Below are positions 36,510-44,592 of a DNA stretch of 64,000 nucleotides, piece by piece (the stretch's first letter is position 1; the number at the start of each line of letters is the position of its first letter). A program made the position numbers and the translations under genes. The notes under the pieces were generated by a model. The model was not told the origin of the DNA, ran no database searches, and was given only the letters and a program-made list of their open reading frames with translations. The DNA is taken from positions 62,001 to 126,000 of the forward strand of contig DAOTUI010000072.1 of the NCBI GenBank assembly GCA_034437035.1, read 5' to 3'. The stretch comes from CAKZQX01 sp034437035 (GTDB taxonomy: Bacteria; Chloroflexota; Chloroflexia; Chloroflexales; Chloroflexaceae).

Positions 36510-37781
36510 ATGCGTTCAGAATACAATCTGCTACGAATGCGACTACCCCTCTGGCTGACGGCCATGCTGATGGCGCTCACGCTCTTCTTTGGCGTTGGCG
36601 GTGGGCTGATCGTTGGAACTTCCCTGACGCCCACCACCAACTGCCCGGAGTCGGAAGAGATCTGCGAGGAGTTTGGCGTCTTCTGGCAGGCATGGGAGCT
36701 AACACGGGAAAATTTTGTCGAACCCGAAGTGGTTGATCCGCAGGAGATGACCGAGGGCGCAATCAGCGGGATGCTCGACAGCCTGGGCGACCAGGGTCAC
36801 ACGCGATTCCTCTCCGCCGAGGATGCGCGGCGCTGGCAGGAGTCGCTTTCCGGAGAGTTTGAGGGTATCGGGGCTTACCTGAATGTGCGCGAGGATGGGC
36901 AGGCGATCATTGTCCGGCCGATCGAAGGCTCGCCCGCCGAGGCAGCCGGCCTGCGGGCAGGGGATTTTATTCTCGAAGTTGATGGCGAGAGTACACAGGG
37001 CATGACGGTTGATGAACTGGCAGCAACTATCCGGGGTCCCCGGGGCACCGAGGTGGCGCTGACCGTAATCCACCCCGGCACCGAACTGCCGGTCGATATC
37101 ACCATCGAGCGCAACCGCATCGAGGTGCCCAGCGTTACCTGGCGCATGCTGCCCAACGATGTGGCGCTGGTACAGCTTACCTCCTTCGCCGAGCGTTCAA
37201 GCGAGGAGATGCAGCAGGCGCTGACCGAGGCGCAGGAGCAGGGAGCCGAGGCGGTGATCCTGGATCTGCGCAATAACCCCGGCGGGTTGCTGAATGAGGC
37301 GGTCGGGATTGCCGGCCAGTTCCTGGAGGAAGGCACGCCGGTCCTGATCGAAGAAAACCGGGCGGATGAGCGCACGACCACCGAGGCGCGGGCAGGTGGT
37401 GTGGCCCTGGATATTCCGTTGACCGTCATGGTCAATCTTAACACCGCCAGTTCCGCCGAGATTGTCTCCGGGGCGATGCAGGATGCCGGCCGCGCCCAGG
37501 TGCTGGGTGTGCCGACAATTGGCACCGGCACGGTGCTAACGACCTTTCAACTGGAAGATGGCGCGCGGCTGCTGCTGGGCACCAGCCAGTGGCGCACCCC
37601 CAGCGGCCGCCTGATCCGCGAAACCGGCATTGAGCCGGATATCGAAGTTGTGCTGCCGGCGGGCGCACTGCCGCTCTCCCCCAGTGATGCGGCAGAACTC
37701 TCGGCCGAGGCGCTACGCGATAGCGAAGATACGCAACTGGCCGCGGCGTTTGAACTTGTGCAGGAGGCCGCCCAGCGCTGA
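36510..37781 (+). CDS. S41-family C-terminal processing peptidase homologue lacking the catalytic lysine
   Basis: 423 residues. An N-terminal membrane anchor or signal peptide (about 12-38), PDZ domain (about 110-205, with GIGAYL, AAGLRAGDFILEVDGE) and S41 protease domain (205-400) are in the usual order. The catalytic Ser aligns with Ser314 in NTASSAEIVSGAMQDAGRA. The Lys of the usual GKGSVQ motif, 25 residues on, is Thr339 here (TIGTGTVLTTFQL), confirmed by codon ACC at 37524. RTPSGRLI and GIEPDIEV are conserved. Either the protein is catalytically inactive or another residue acts as general base. I believe related Chloroflexota sequences share the GTGTV form but cannot verify this. Confidence 0.88.
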   Translation: MRSEYNLLRMRLPLWLTAMLMALTLFFGVGGGLIVGTSLTPTTNCPESEEICEEFGVFWQAWELTRENFVEPEVVDPQEMTEGAISGMLDSLGDQGHTRFLSAEDARRWQESLSGEFEGIGAYLNVREDGQAIIVRPIEGSPAEAAGLRAGDFILEVDGESTQGMTVDELAATIRGPRGTEVALTVIHPGTELPVDITIERNRIEVPSVTWRMLPNDVALVQLTSFAERSSEEMQQALTEAQEQGAEAVILDLRNNPGGLLNEAVGIAGQFLEEGTPVLIEENRADERTTTEARAGGVALDIPLTVMVNLNTASSAEIVSGAMQDAGRAQVLGVPTIGTGTVLTTFQLEDGARLLLGTSQWRTPSGRLIRETGIEPDIEVVLPAGALPLSPSDAAELSAEALRDSEDTQLAAAFELVQEAAQR

Positions 37782-37797
37782 GGTGCCTGCGCAGAGA

Positions 37798-37829
37798 GAC
37801 CAGACAGGTCTTCGGCGACCTGTCTGGTC
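37798..37829. terminator. Perfect 13-bp hairpin after the S41 gene
   Basis: GACCAGACAGGTC (37798-37810) pairs perfectly with GACCTGTCTGGTC (37817-37829) around the loop TTCGGC. No T-run follows, but the place, 17 bp after the stop codon, fits a transcript end. Confidence 0.5.
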
Positions 37830-37882
37830 CGGCATTCCCTACTGATTTCTCCTCCTGTTCCACGCATCCCGCCATGGGACGC

Positions 37883-37992
37883 TGGACCACGAACGACGCG
37901 AAACGAACGAAACCCACGAAACGACAAGTGCCGACCGGAGCGCTGCCCTGCGTCTCGCGTCATTCGCGGGTTTTCGTGCCGTTCGTGGTCCA
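37883..37992. repeat. 110-bp inverted-repeat segment
   Basis: TGGACCACGAACG (37883-37895) and CGTTCGTGGTCCA (37980-37992) are perfect inverted repeats; the interior has CGAAAC/GTTTTCG-like remnants of pairing. It has no coding potential and resembles a small non-autonomous element or intergenic palindrome. Confidence 0.55.
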
Positions 37993-38076
37993 AAACTCTC
38001 CCCAGTCATCACTCCCTCGTTGCCAGCCCCCATCATAGCAGCGTAGTCCCAGTGAAAGCAGCGCAGCACAACGGGC

Positions 38077-38202
38077 CATTCGTGTATTCGTGGTCAGCAT
38101 TCGTGGACGGTTCTCCCACCGCACCGGTTCCCAATCGCCAATCCCCCCGCGCCAGCCTCATTCGTGCATTCGTGGTCCGCATTCGTGGACGGTTCTCCCA
38201 CC
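38077..38202. repeat. Direct repeat of 44 bp, 82 bp apart
   Basis: Segments 38077-38120 and 38159-38202 differ at only a few positions; each holds three ATTCGTG-type words and ends in GGACGGTTCTCCCACC. Between and after them are related CCCAATC runs. The whole of 37830-38376 is non-coding repeat-rich DNA. Confidence 0.75.
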
Positions 38203-38376
38203 ACCCCAGTCCCCAATCCCCACTCCCTAGCCCAAAATAGTAGCTATCCATGGTATACTTATGCCGTATTCCACCCAACCCACCCGGTGTGGAAATGATG
38301 CATGCTTTGGATAATCCTGCCTCTTTATAATAGCTCACAGCAGAACCAGCGATGATAGTGACACACACCAGACCGT

Positions 38377-38664
38377 TTAATCCCTACATCGCCGGACGGG
38401 CGTTGCACCAGCGCGCGGCATCTTCAAGGTTTCCCCCCAGAGTTCAAAGGACGACTGTAGACCCCGCCCTAACGCCTCCTCATAGATCTTACATGTCTGC
38501 TCGTCACTCAAACCCTGACCTGGTATGAATATACTACCGTTACCGACCTCGAATGCATTCTCCTGCTGAAGCATCTGCCCAAGCTTCGAGGCAAGCATCA
38601 CCCCCGGCTTGTTGGCAAAACCTGCGAAGCGGTCACCGACGATCAAAATGACGTTGTTATCCAT
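38377..38664 (-). CDS. Small unknown protein
   Basis: 95 residues from ATG 38664 (MDNNVILIVGDRF), with AGGAG 10 nt upstream; an in-frame ATG at 38688 also has AGGAG at fair spacing, so the start is uncertain. No family is recognised. Visible features are an alternating hydrophobic N-terminus (NVILIVGDRFAGFA), a Gly-rich middle (GNGSIFIPGQGLS) and a single Cys in EQTCKIYEEAL. No signal peptide. It follows the 211-residue unknown protein on the same strand and may be co-transcribed with it and the MFS exporter. Confidence 0.55.
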   Translation of the reverse strand: MDNNVILIVGDRFAGFANKPGVMLASKLGQMLQQENAFEVGNGSIFIPGQGLSDEQTCKIYEEALGRGLQSSFELWGETLKMPRAGATPVRRCRD

Positions 38665-38780
38665 CCCTTGTGTCTCCTGATACTGCATCTCTAAGTACTC
38701 CTTACTGGATTAGTGAGATTAGTGAGGGTGAAACGACTCACCTCCACATACGTGTCTTCTTATACGGGAAACAATATTCG

Positions 38781-39416
38781 TTACTCAGCCAGTCGAACGA
38801 ACCGCCCATTGAAACCGTGCGCCCGGTGAACCAGCCAGAGGTCATGCAACCACATTTCCGTCTGGCGCATACCATTTGCCGAACTCCACACAATGTCGCG
38901 CTCGAAGGTGACGACCTGCTCCCCCGGACCAACGATGACCCAGAACCAGCGCCCGTCGGCCATATTGCGGCACTTGACCTTCATTCCCATAATCGTCACG
39001 GCGAGTCCCCCGGCCACCTCATCACAGGTGATCAGAATCTTCTCAACGTGAGGTGCCACCCAGTGAACTTTGATAGATGCAGCCAGATCTGGTGCATGCT
39101 CCTCCAGATAGCGGAGGGCCACTGCGCGGGCTGCATCTTCTGCCGGCAACGTTGCCGATGAGAGCTCTTCGGACAGACTGGCGTCCATGCGCATCTCGCC
39201 TTTGAGCATGCCTTCCGGAGTGACAAGGGCGCTGTAGTGCTCGCCGCACAATGCCGGAGCTTCCGTACCGGTGGGCTCAAACCGCAGGTGGTAGACCGAT
39301 TCGCCATCTACCGTGACCTCCTGAACCCAGAGCGATCCAAAACTATCGGGTGGCTGGACCTGTGCAATAACCGCCTCCGGTACGCCCTGAACATCCTGAA
39401 ATACCCGTGTTTCCAT
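38781..39416 (-). CDS. Unknown protein of 211 residues
   Basis: The start at 39416 has AAGGA about 10 nt upstream. No family is recognised. The sequence is acidic and soluble-looking: two beta-rich halves (SFGSLWVQEVTVDGESVYHLRFEP and VAGGLAVTIMGMKVKC, quoted in part) flank a helical segment (LPAEDAARAVALRYLEEHAP) reminiscent of PepSY-type folds, but I would not assign it. It sits 131 bp downstream of the MFS gene and upstream of the 95-residue gene, suggesting an accessory role of the three together. Confidence 0.6.
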   Translation of the reverse strand: METRVFQDVQGVPEAVIAQVQPPDSFGSLWVQEVTVDGESVYHLRFEPTGTEAPALCGEHYSALVTPEGMLKGEMRMDASLSEELSSATLPAEDAARAVALRYLEEHAPDLAASIKVHWVAPHVEKILITCDEVAGGLAVTIMGMKVKCRNMADGRWFWVIVGPGEQVVTFERDIVWSSANGMRQTEMWLHDLWLVHRAHGFNGRFVRLAE

Positions 39417-39547
39417 AACAAGTTTTCCTTCCTTCTCGATAATGGTCCTAAACCTACACTGGTCCGAAAAACCTACACTGGTTTAAACCTACACTGGCCC
39501 TAAACTCTTGGATTACACCAGCTATAGCCTGGCTCTGCGTCATCAGA

Positions 39548-40732
39548 CTACTCGGCAAACCTGGGGTGCGGGCGGGTGACATGGCCTGGAGCAACATTGA
39601 TCATCGCAGCCAGGGCAAACAGGCTGCCGAGTATCAGGCAAAGCCCCCCAAACCCGAGGGATGCAACCAGCGGTGGGAGTTGCGGTCCCAGGCTGGCACC
39701 CACAAACAACACAAACGTGTAGAGCGCAATGGCAAGCCCACGTTGCCTGGGTGCCAGGGAGCCGATAAGCGCGATGAGGCTGGGCACCGTAATGCTCACA
39801 CCCGCCACGAAGACAATGCTTGCAGCGACCAGGAACCAGACGGTCGCGCCGACATTCGCTACTGCTGCGGCGGTGAAGAGGCCCACCGCACCGATGCCAA
39901 ACCCCCAGCAGACCACTGCGCGCGGCCCATAGGAACGAATGAACTGGGCAGCGATCAGTGGCAGCAGCATGGCGGGCACCGCAGCCGCCCTGACCATTGT
40001 CAGATCCAGCCCGGCTTGCGTGATAGCATCACCGGCAAACAGCGCCAGGGCGGTATAGAATGATACAAAGGCAAAGAGCAGCACCAGTGCCGCCGCGTAC
40101 CCCCGCACCAGGGCACCGTTCTTCAGCAGCCCGGGCAACCCGCTATAGGCTCCGAAGAGACCCTTAAGGTTGCGATGACCAGGCTTGCGCTCCTCCGGCA
40201 GCAGCCAGATAAGCCCGGCCCCCACCGCATAGACACCAGCCAGCGGCAACACTGCCGCCGATAGAGCGCCTGACGCGCCACCGTAGAGCTGCCCCAGCAG
40301 GCCGGCAAGCAGGAACGCCGTGCTCAGGCATGCGATGCCGAAGGTGCCGCGTCGCGCGGGCAGAACCTCGGGGAGGTAGGCCAGGGCCACGGGTGGCAAG
40401 GCCGCCGCCACAAATCCCTGCAGAATTCGCGCACCAACCACCGTCTCGAACGTCGGCGCGAGAGCGACCAGCACACTCGCCAGCGCCAGCGCCAGTAGTC
40501 CTGGTGCCATCACCACCTTGCGCCCTAACCGATCCGACAGCGGTCCAAACACCAGGAACCCTGTCGCGTAGGCGATGCCGAACAGCGTCAGCACCAACCC
40601 AGCAGCAGTCACCGGAACTCCATACTGCCCGGCTACCTGTTCAAGGAGTGGGACTGGTATGTACAGTTGCGAGACAACCGCCAGCGCACAGGCAGCCAGA
40701 ACACCGATAATGGTTGCGGGCGAGCTTTTCAC
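39548..40732 (-). CDS. Major facilitator superfamily transporter, probable drug exporter
   Basis: 394 residues from GTG 40732, which follows AAGGAG by 7 nt. Twelve hydrophobic segments are visible. The loop 2-3 signature FGPLSDRLGRKVVM (MFS motif A) is intact, and LQGFVAAALPPVALAYL resembles motif C-like antiporter segments. It resembles the bicyclomycin/chloramphenicol-type and YnfM-like exporters. A consensus sigma-70 promoter (40843-40870) and an imperfect dyad (40812-40832) lie upstream. A MerR-family gene 1 kb upstream on the same strand is a candidate regulator. The transported compound is unknown. Confidence 0.9.
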   Translation of the reverse strand: MKSSPATIIGVLAACALAVVSQLYIPVPLLEQVAGQYGVPVTAAGLVLTLFGIAYATGFLVFGPLSDRLGRKVVMAPGLLALALASVLVALAPTFETVVGARILQGFVAAALPPVALAYLPEVLPARRGTFGIACLSTAFLLAGLLGQLYGGASGALSAAVLPLAGVYAVGAGLIWLLPEERKPGHRNLKGLFGAYSGLPGLLKNGALVRGYAAALVLLFAFVSFYTALALFAGDAITQAGLDLTMVRAAAVPAMLLPLIAAQFIRSYGPRAVVCWGFGIGAVGLFTAAAVANVGATVWFLVAASIVFVAGVSITVPSLIALIGSLAPRQRGLAIALYTFVLFVGASLGPQLPPLVASLGFGGLCLILGSLFALAAMINVAPGHVTRPHPRFAE

Positions 40733-40811
40733 GTTACATCTCCTTCCGTTTTCCCCCTTCCCTGACCATACCAGGTGCAACTGAAGCAGTCAGAGAAGAT
40801 CGATATAACCA

Positions 40812-40832
40812 CACCTTACGTTTACTGTAATT
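40812..40832 (-). promoter_or_regulatory. Candidate MerR-type operator upstream of the MFS gene
   Basis: ACCTTAC-7 nt-GTAATTT is an imperfect 21-bp dyad (five of seven positions per arm), similar in form to operators of MerR-family drug regulators. It lies downstream of the consensus promoter but could overlap the spacer of a second one whose -10 would be TTATAT near 40804. Confidence 0.35.
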
Positions 40833-40842
40833 TATGAACCGC

Positions 40843-40870
40843 ATTGTAGCACAGACAGAAATAATGTCAA
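40843..40870 (-). promoter_or_regulatory. Consensus sigma-70 promoter of the MFS gene
   Basis: On the minus strand TTGACA (40865-40870) and TACAAT (40843-40848) are separated by 16 nt. The transcript would begin near 40836, about 100 nt before the GTG start. Confidence 0.6.
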
Positions 40871-41617
40871 CCCAACGTCAGGTGTAGTTTTGTAAAGGTT
40901 GTGTTAAGCGTCGTTTCATAGAAGGTGGGCATTTCTGAACACCGGCAACCGGAACGCCGATCAGGGCTGCGGGAACAAGGTTCACTGTGAGGCACGAGAT
41001 AGCAGGGTGAAGCATACAGTCAACTCATCGGGAGTAACTGCACGACATGACGTACGGCTGCAAAGGATTTGATCCGGCATAGCTAAAGGTTCAGGACCGA
41101 GGAGCATACAATATTATGCACTACCTCTCTGATCCGGCAGTCAGGATCAGTACAAAAGAATGCACGGTCACAGGCAATCGGACGGCAAACTGGAACATTC
41201 CGCAGAACAGTGTCTACTGATCTCCGGGTATTTCCAGGGAGTACTCGCAGGAATCACTTTCTTCACAAATAGTTTATTTACCTGGTTTTTACCACAATGT
41301 TACATTTTTCACAACGCTGGTTACGATAGGTTTTTTTACCGAACCAAAACGAGTTAAACCTGGCACTTCAGCAGGATTATCCCACATTCAGGACAGTGTA
41401 CACCTGCTATGTGCGGCGTCATACGGGTACAACCAGAGGGTCAGGCTATTAACCATAATTAGATGGCAATATGGATTTGCCTGTTACTCCAGGAGGTATC
41501 CGGGTTAACTGGTACCGGGAACCCTGTCTTTCCGGCCGTTGAAAAATGTATTTTTACCTGATACAGTAATGTAGAGAGAAGACGTTTCTAGAAGAATTTT
41601 CTCGCGTTTTGCGGATC
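40871..41617. other. Long gene-free region
   Basis: About 750 bp with lower GC than its surroundings. Short open frames exist but none has a ribosome-binding site, domain or sensible composition. It may be the remains of a deleted gene between the regulator and the exporter. Confidence 0.45.
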
Positions 41618-41654
41618 ACTGCTACAATTTCACAAGGCGGGAAATTGTAGCAGT
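41618..41654. repeat. Isolated perfect 14-bp hairpin
   Basis: ACTGCTACAATTTC (41618-41631) and GAAATTGTAGCAGT (41641-41654) pair perfectly around the loop ACAAGGCGG. It lies about 100 bp after the MerR stop. No T-run follows on either strand, so it is not a canonical intrinsic terminator. Confidence 0.65.
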
Positions 41655-41750
41655 AGTGGTCAAGAGGTTATTTGGATCGCCGGCCGGCTCATAGCGCATC
41701 TGCACCTGAGTCATGCCGGCGTAAGAGGTAGTTGTACACAAACAAATGGG

Positions 41751-42206
41751 TTAAGCTCTGGTGAGCGGTGTTGCTGGGCGCTCTCGGGCTTTCCGTATGG
41801 CCTGTTCAAGCATACCCTCAATCCGGGAGATATTCGTTTGTAGATCATCACGGAAGCGCTCGAGTTCGGCAAGTTTATGCTCCGTCTCGGCAAGTTGTTC
41901 GCGGAGAATTTTCAGCACCTGCTGCTTGCCCATGACACCGGATGGCTCATCAAAGTAGAGATCGATGACTCCTCGGATCTCTTCCAGCGAGAGACCGAGT
42001 TGTTGGAGTTGCTTGATCTTATGCAGTCGGGCAAGCGCTTCCTGATTATAGTAGCGATGACCACCGGTCGCCCGTTCAGTAGGTGCGAGTAACCCCTCCT
42101 CCTCATAGTAGTGGATCGTGCGATGGCTGATATCCGCCCGCCGGGCCAGTTCGCCTATCCGCATCCGCTCTGGTGCTTCCGAGATGCTGATTTCTTTATC
42201 CGGCAT
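41751..42206 (-). CDS. MerR-family transcriptional regulator
   Basis: 151 residues; AGGTGG precedes the ATG. The winged helix-turn-helix lies at 15-83: MRIGELARRADISHRTIHYYEEEGLL, quoted in part, with RATGGHRYYNQEALARLHKI. A long dimerisation helix follows (about 100-140: LREQLAETEHKLAELERFRDDL). The C-terminus is short, with no large effector domain and no Cys pattern for metals, so it belongs to the small-effector or unknown group. The only likely nearby target is the MFS exporter gene downstream on the same strand. Confidence 0.92.
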   Translation of the reverse strand: MPDKEISISEAPERMRIGELARRADISHRTIHYYEEEGLLAPTERATGGHRYYNQEALARLHKIKQLQQLGLSLEEIRGVIDLYFDEPSGVMGKQQVLKILREQLAETEHKLAELERFRDDLQTNISRIEGMLEQAIRKARERPATPLTRA

Positions 42207-42524
42207 ATTTCACCACCTGACGTAAATTTCCGATTCCTATGCAATAGTTTACCTCAATCCCGGCCCTACGGCAAGTGTTACCGGTGTCGGGATAAAAATC
42301 CGCAGATCTGCCGGGCAATTACGCCGGCGTGAGAATAAGCCAGAGGAGTGCGCGTAGTTGGAGAAGATAACGCCCGGCCATGCGAGATAAGTTCGCACGG
42401 CCAGGCAATCGTGGTATTGCCGGGGGTGGGCTTTCAGCAGAACAACCTGAAAGTTCACGGAAAGCAGCACCATAACCGGGGTACAGCGGTACGCCGCACA
42501 TCGAACCAGCTTCAGTTACATCGG
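42207..42524. other. Intergenic region between MerR and hisS
   Basis: About 320 bp. Contains the hairpin at 42372-42406; otherwise no gene or repeat is seen. The MerR promoter should lie near 42210-42300 on the minus strand. Confidence 0.4.
42372..42406 (-). terminator. Stem-loop downstream of hisS
   Basis: GCCCGGCCATGCGA (42372-42385) pairs with TCGCACGGCCAGGC (42393-42406) with two mismatches and a 7-nt loop. On the hisS strand it is followed by GTTATCTTC, a weak T-tract. Confidence 0.4.
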
Positions 42525-43838
42525 TTATAGCCCCGGCTGCGCCAGCAATGTCGCCACCAGATCAGCCCGGGCCACATTGCGCTGCTCACCGCTGCCCAGA
42601 TCTTTCAGGACAACCTCGCCCCGCGCCAGATCATCGGGGCCCAGCACCAGCACATAGCGCACGCCCTTGCGGTCGGCCTCCTTGAACTGCTTGCCCAGGC
42701 TGGTATCCGGCTCCAGCGCGGTTATCACATTCAACCCCGCCGCGCGCAGTTCCCGCGTCAGATGCAGGCTGGCGGCAAGCTGATCGGCGCTAAAGATAGT
42801 CATAAAAACCTGCGCGGTAGTCTGGGGACGCGGACCAATATTCAGCTCCTCCATCACATCGTGCAGGCGATCAATGCCGAAGGCCAGGCCAACGGTTGGC
42901 ACGGCGCGGTTGGCAAAGAGGCCAACCAGTTCGTCATAGCGCCCGCCCCCCAGCAGTGAGCCCTCGGGCCAGTGCGACGAGATTGACTCGAACACCGCGC
43001 CGGTGTAGTAGGAGAGCCCGCGCGCCAGGCGCGGCGCAACGGCGTAACATTCGGCGGGCACACCCATATTTTCCAGATAGGTGACAATGGCTCGCAGATT
43101 CTCAACAGCGGCCAGGGCGCGTTCATCACCCGCCAGCCGTTGGGCCAGTTCGGTCAGGATCGCGTCCGACGCGCCCTCCAGCATGACCATCTCCAGAATA
43201 TGCTCTACCGCCGCGCGCGCCACACCGCTCCGCAGCAGTTCTTCCCGCACCCCATCCGCGCCGATCTTGTCAAGTTTGTCAATGGCGCGGTAGACCCCAC
43301 CGGCAGCTTCTTCATCCAGGCCACTGGCACGCGCAATGCCACCCAGCACCTGGCGATGGTTCAGCAGCGTCACAAAGCTCGGAAACTCGAGCGCGCCGAG
43401 CGCATCGGTGACAACCGCGACAATCTCGGCGTCGGCCAGCGGGGAGGAACTACCCACAATATCAACATCGGCCTGCCAGAACTCACGATAGCGCCCGCGT
43501 GCCGGCCGCTCACCGCGATAGCTGGGACCAATCGCGTAGCGCCGCCAGGGCAGATTAATCTGGCCGGCATACTGCGCCACCACCCGTGCCAGGGGTACCG
43601 TCTGATCATAGCGCAGGGCCAGCCGCCGCCCGCCATGATCCTCAAAGCGGTAGATCAACTTCTCCTCGTCGCCCAGCTTGCCCTCAAGCGTTTCGGCATA
43701 CTCCACCACCGACGTTGAGAGCGGCTCAAAGCCATAACGCTCAAACACCGCCGTCAGGGTTGAGATAATATGCTGCCGCAGCAACATTGCCTGCGGCAGA
43801 TGATCGCGCATTCCTTTGATATTCTGAACCTTTGTCAT
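42525..43838 (-). CDS. hisS: Histidyl-tRNA synthetase
   Basis: 437 residues. Class II synthetase features: an N-terminal NIKGMRDHLP, motif 2 in YRGERPARGRYREFWQADVDIVG (quoted in part), the His-specific motif GLSYYTGAVFE, GGGRYDELVG, and motif 3 in VGLAFGIDRL. The anticodon-binding domain follows from about 330 (QVFMTIFSADQLAASL to the end). It charges tRNA-His. It stands alone on the minus strand, with a 750-bp repeat cluster upstream. Confidence 0.96.
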   Translation of the reverse strand: MTKVQNIKGMRDHLPQAMLLRQHIISTLTAVFERYGFEPLSTSVVEYAETLEGKLGDEEKLIYRFEDHGGRRLALRYDQTVPLARVVAQYAGQINLPWRRYAIGPSYRGERPARGRYREFWQADVDIVGSSSPLADAEIVAVVTDALGALEFPSFVTLLNHRQVLGGIARASGLDEEAAGGVYRAIDKLDKIGADGVREELLRSGVARAAVEHILEMVMLEGASDAILTELAQRLAGDERALAAVENLRAIVTYLENMGVPAECYAVAPRLARGLSYYTGAVFESISSHWPEGSLLGGGRYDELVGLFANRAVPTVGLAFGIDRLHDVMEELNIGPRPQTTAQVFMTIFSADQLAASLHLTRELRAAGLNVITALEPDTSLGKQFKEADRKGVRYVLVLGPDDLARGEVVLKDLGSGEQRNVARADLVATLLAQPGL

Positions 43839-43906
43839 GTTTTTTCTCTGGTAGTGTTATACTTAACTATACGAGGTACGCGATAGATACACGAAACGGC
43901 TGTTTG

Positions 43907-44051
43907 CTAAGACATGGTTCAGAATCAGCGTTTCTTACTTGACAGTCTGAACGATCTCGGGTTGTCAGAAAAAACCTTCTGGCGCATCAGGAAGGGATTA
44001 GTAAGCATTTTCATTATGTTAACTGTCAAGTAGGATTGAACCATGTCTTAG
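43907..44051. mobile_element. Second-type inverted-repeat element (145 bp)
   Basis: Ends CTAAGACATGGTTC (43907-43920) and GAACCATGTCTTAG (44038-44051) are perfect inverted repeats, and a second pair, ACTTGACAGT (43937-43946) and ACTGTCAAGT (44022-44031), lies inside. No coding capacity. It abuts the outer arm of palindromic copy D by 3 bp. Unrelated in sequence to that family. Confidence 0.7.
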
Positions 44052-44054
44052 GGG

Positions 44055-44272
44055 CAATACCTTTCAAATAACCGGGCTTCCGTGGTTCCTTACCTGGAAG
44101 AGGATATCGCCTCCGGCAGGATGGAAGAAACCATCCTTTTTTCACAAAGTGGAAATTTTTTGTGAAAAAAGATAAAAATGTACCATGCTGCCGCAGGCGA
44201 AACCGTTCTGTAGCGGAGCAAACGTCCGGTTTGCACTGCTACTACGCAGGTTCTGCTCTTTGAAAGGTATTG
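44055..44272 (-). mobile_element. Palindromic MITE-like element, copy D (with outer AATACC arms)
   Basis: Outer arms CAATACCTTTCAAATAA (44055) and CTTTGAAAGGTATTG (to 44272) match those of copy A. Inner arms CGCCTCCGGCAG (44108-44119) and CTGCCGCAGGCG (44188-44199) enclose a shortened hairpin (44137-44172) with 13 paired bases. Confidence 0.8.
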
Positions 44273-44333
44273 GGATTAGGGGTTATTGCCGGTTAACCGT
44301 TAACAATTCGTCCGCGTGCTTCCTATGATTTCA

Positions 44334-44530
44334 CACAAGTTACGCTGTCACGAACCTGAAAGGACATTTTGCCTCCGGCAGGGCGGAAGGCTCCTGTCTT
44401 TGTTCACAAAACATTTGCACTCTGTGCAAATGTTTTGTGAACAAAGATACAAAAGTACCATGCTGCCGCAGGCGAATCTGACTTCCATCTGATCAAACAT
44501 CCGATTTGTCCACCCACCGCGTAACGCGTG
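44334..44530 (-). mobile_element. Palindromic MITE-like element, copy E
   Basis: Terminal repeats CACAAGTTACGCTGT (44334) and ACCGCGTAACGCGTG (to 44530). The central hairpin is a perfect 24-bp stem with loop TCT (44397-44447). The right flank TTATTTGATAAGATATT resembles the outer arm of copies A and D. It lies just upstream of ribF. Confidence 0.85.
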
Positions 44531-44592
44531 TTATTTGATAAGATATTAGGGTCAGGGTCTAATTCGTATCCGTTAAAGAGGATCTATCAACT

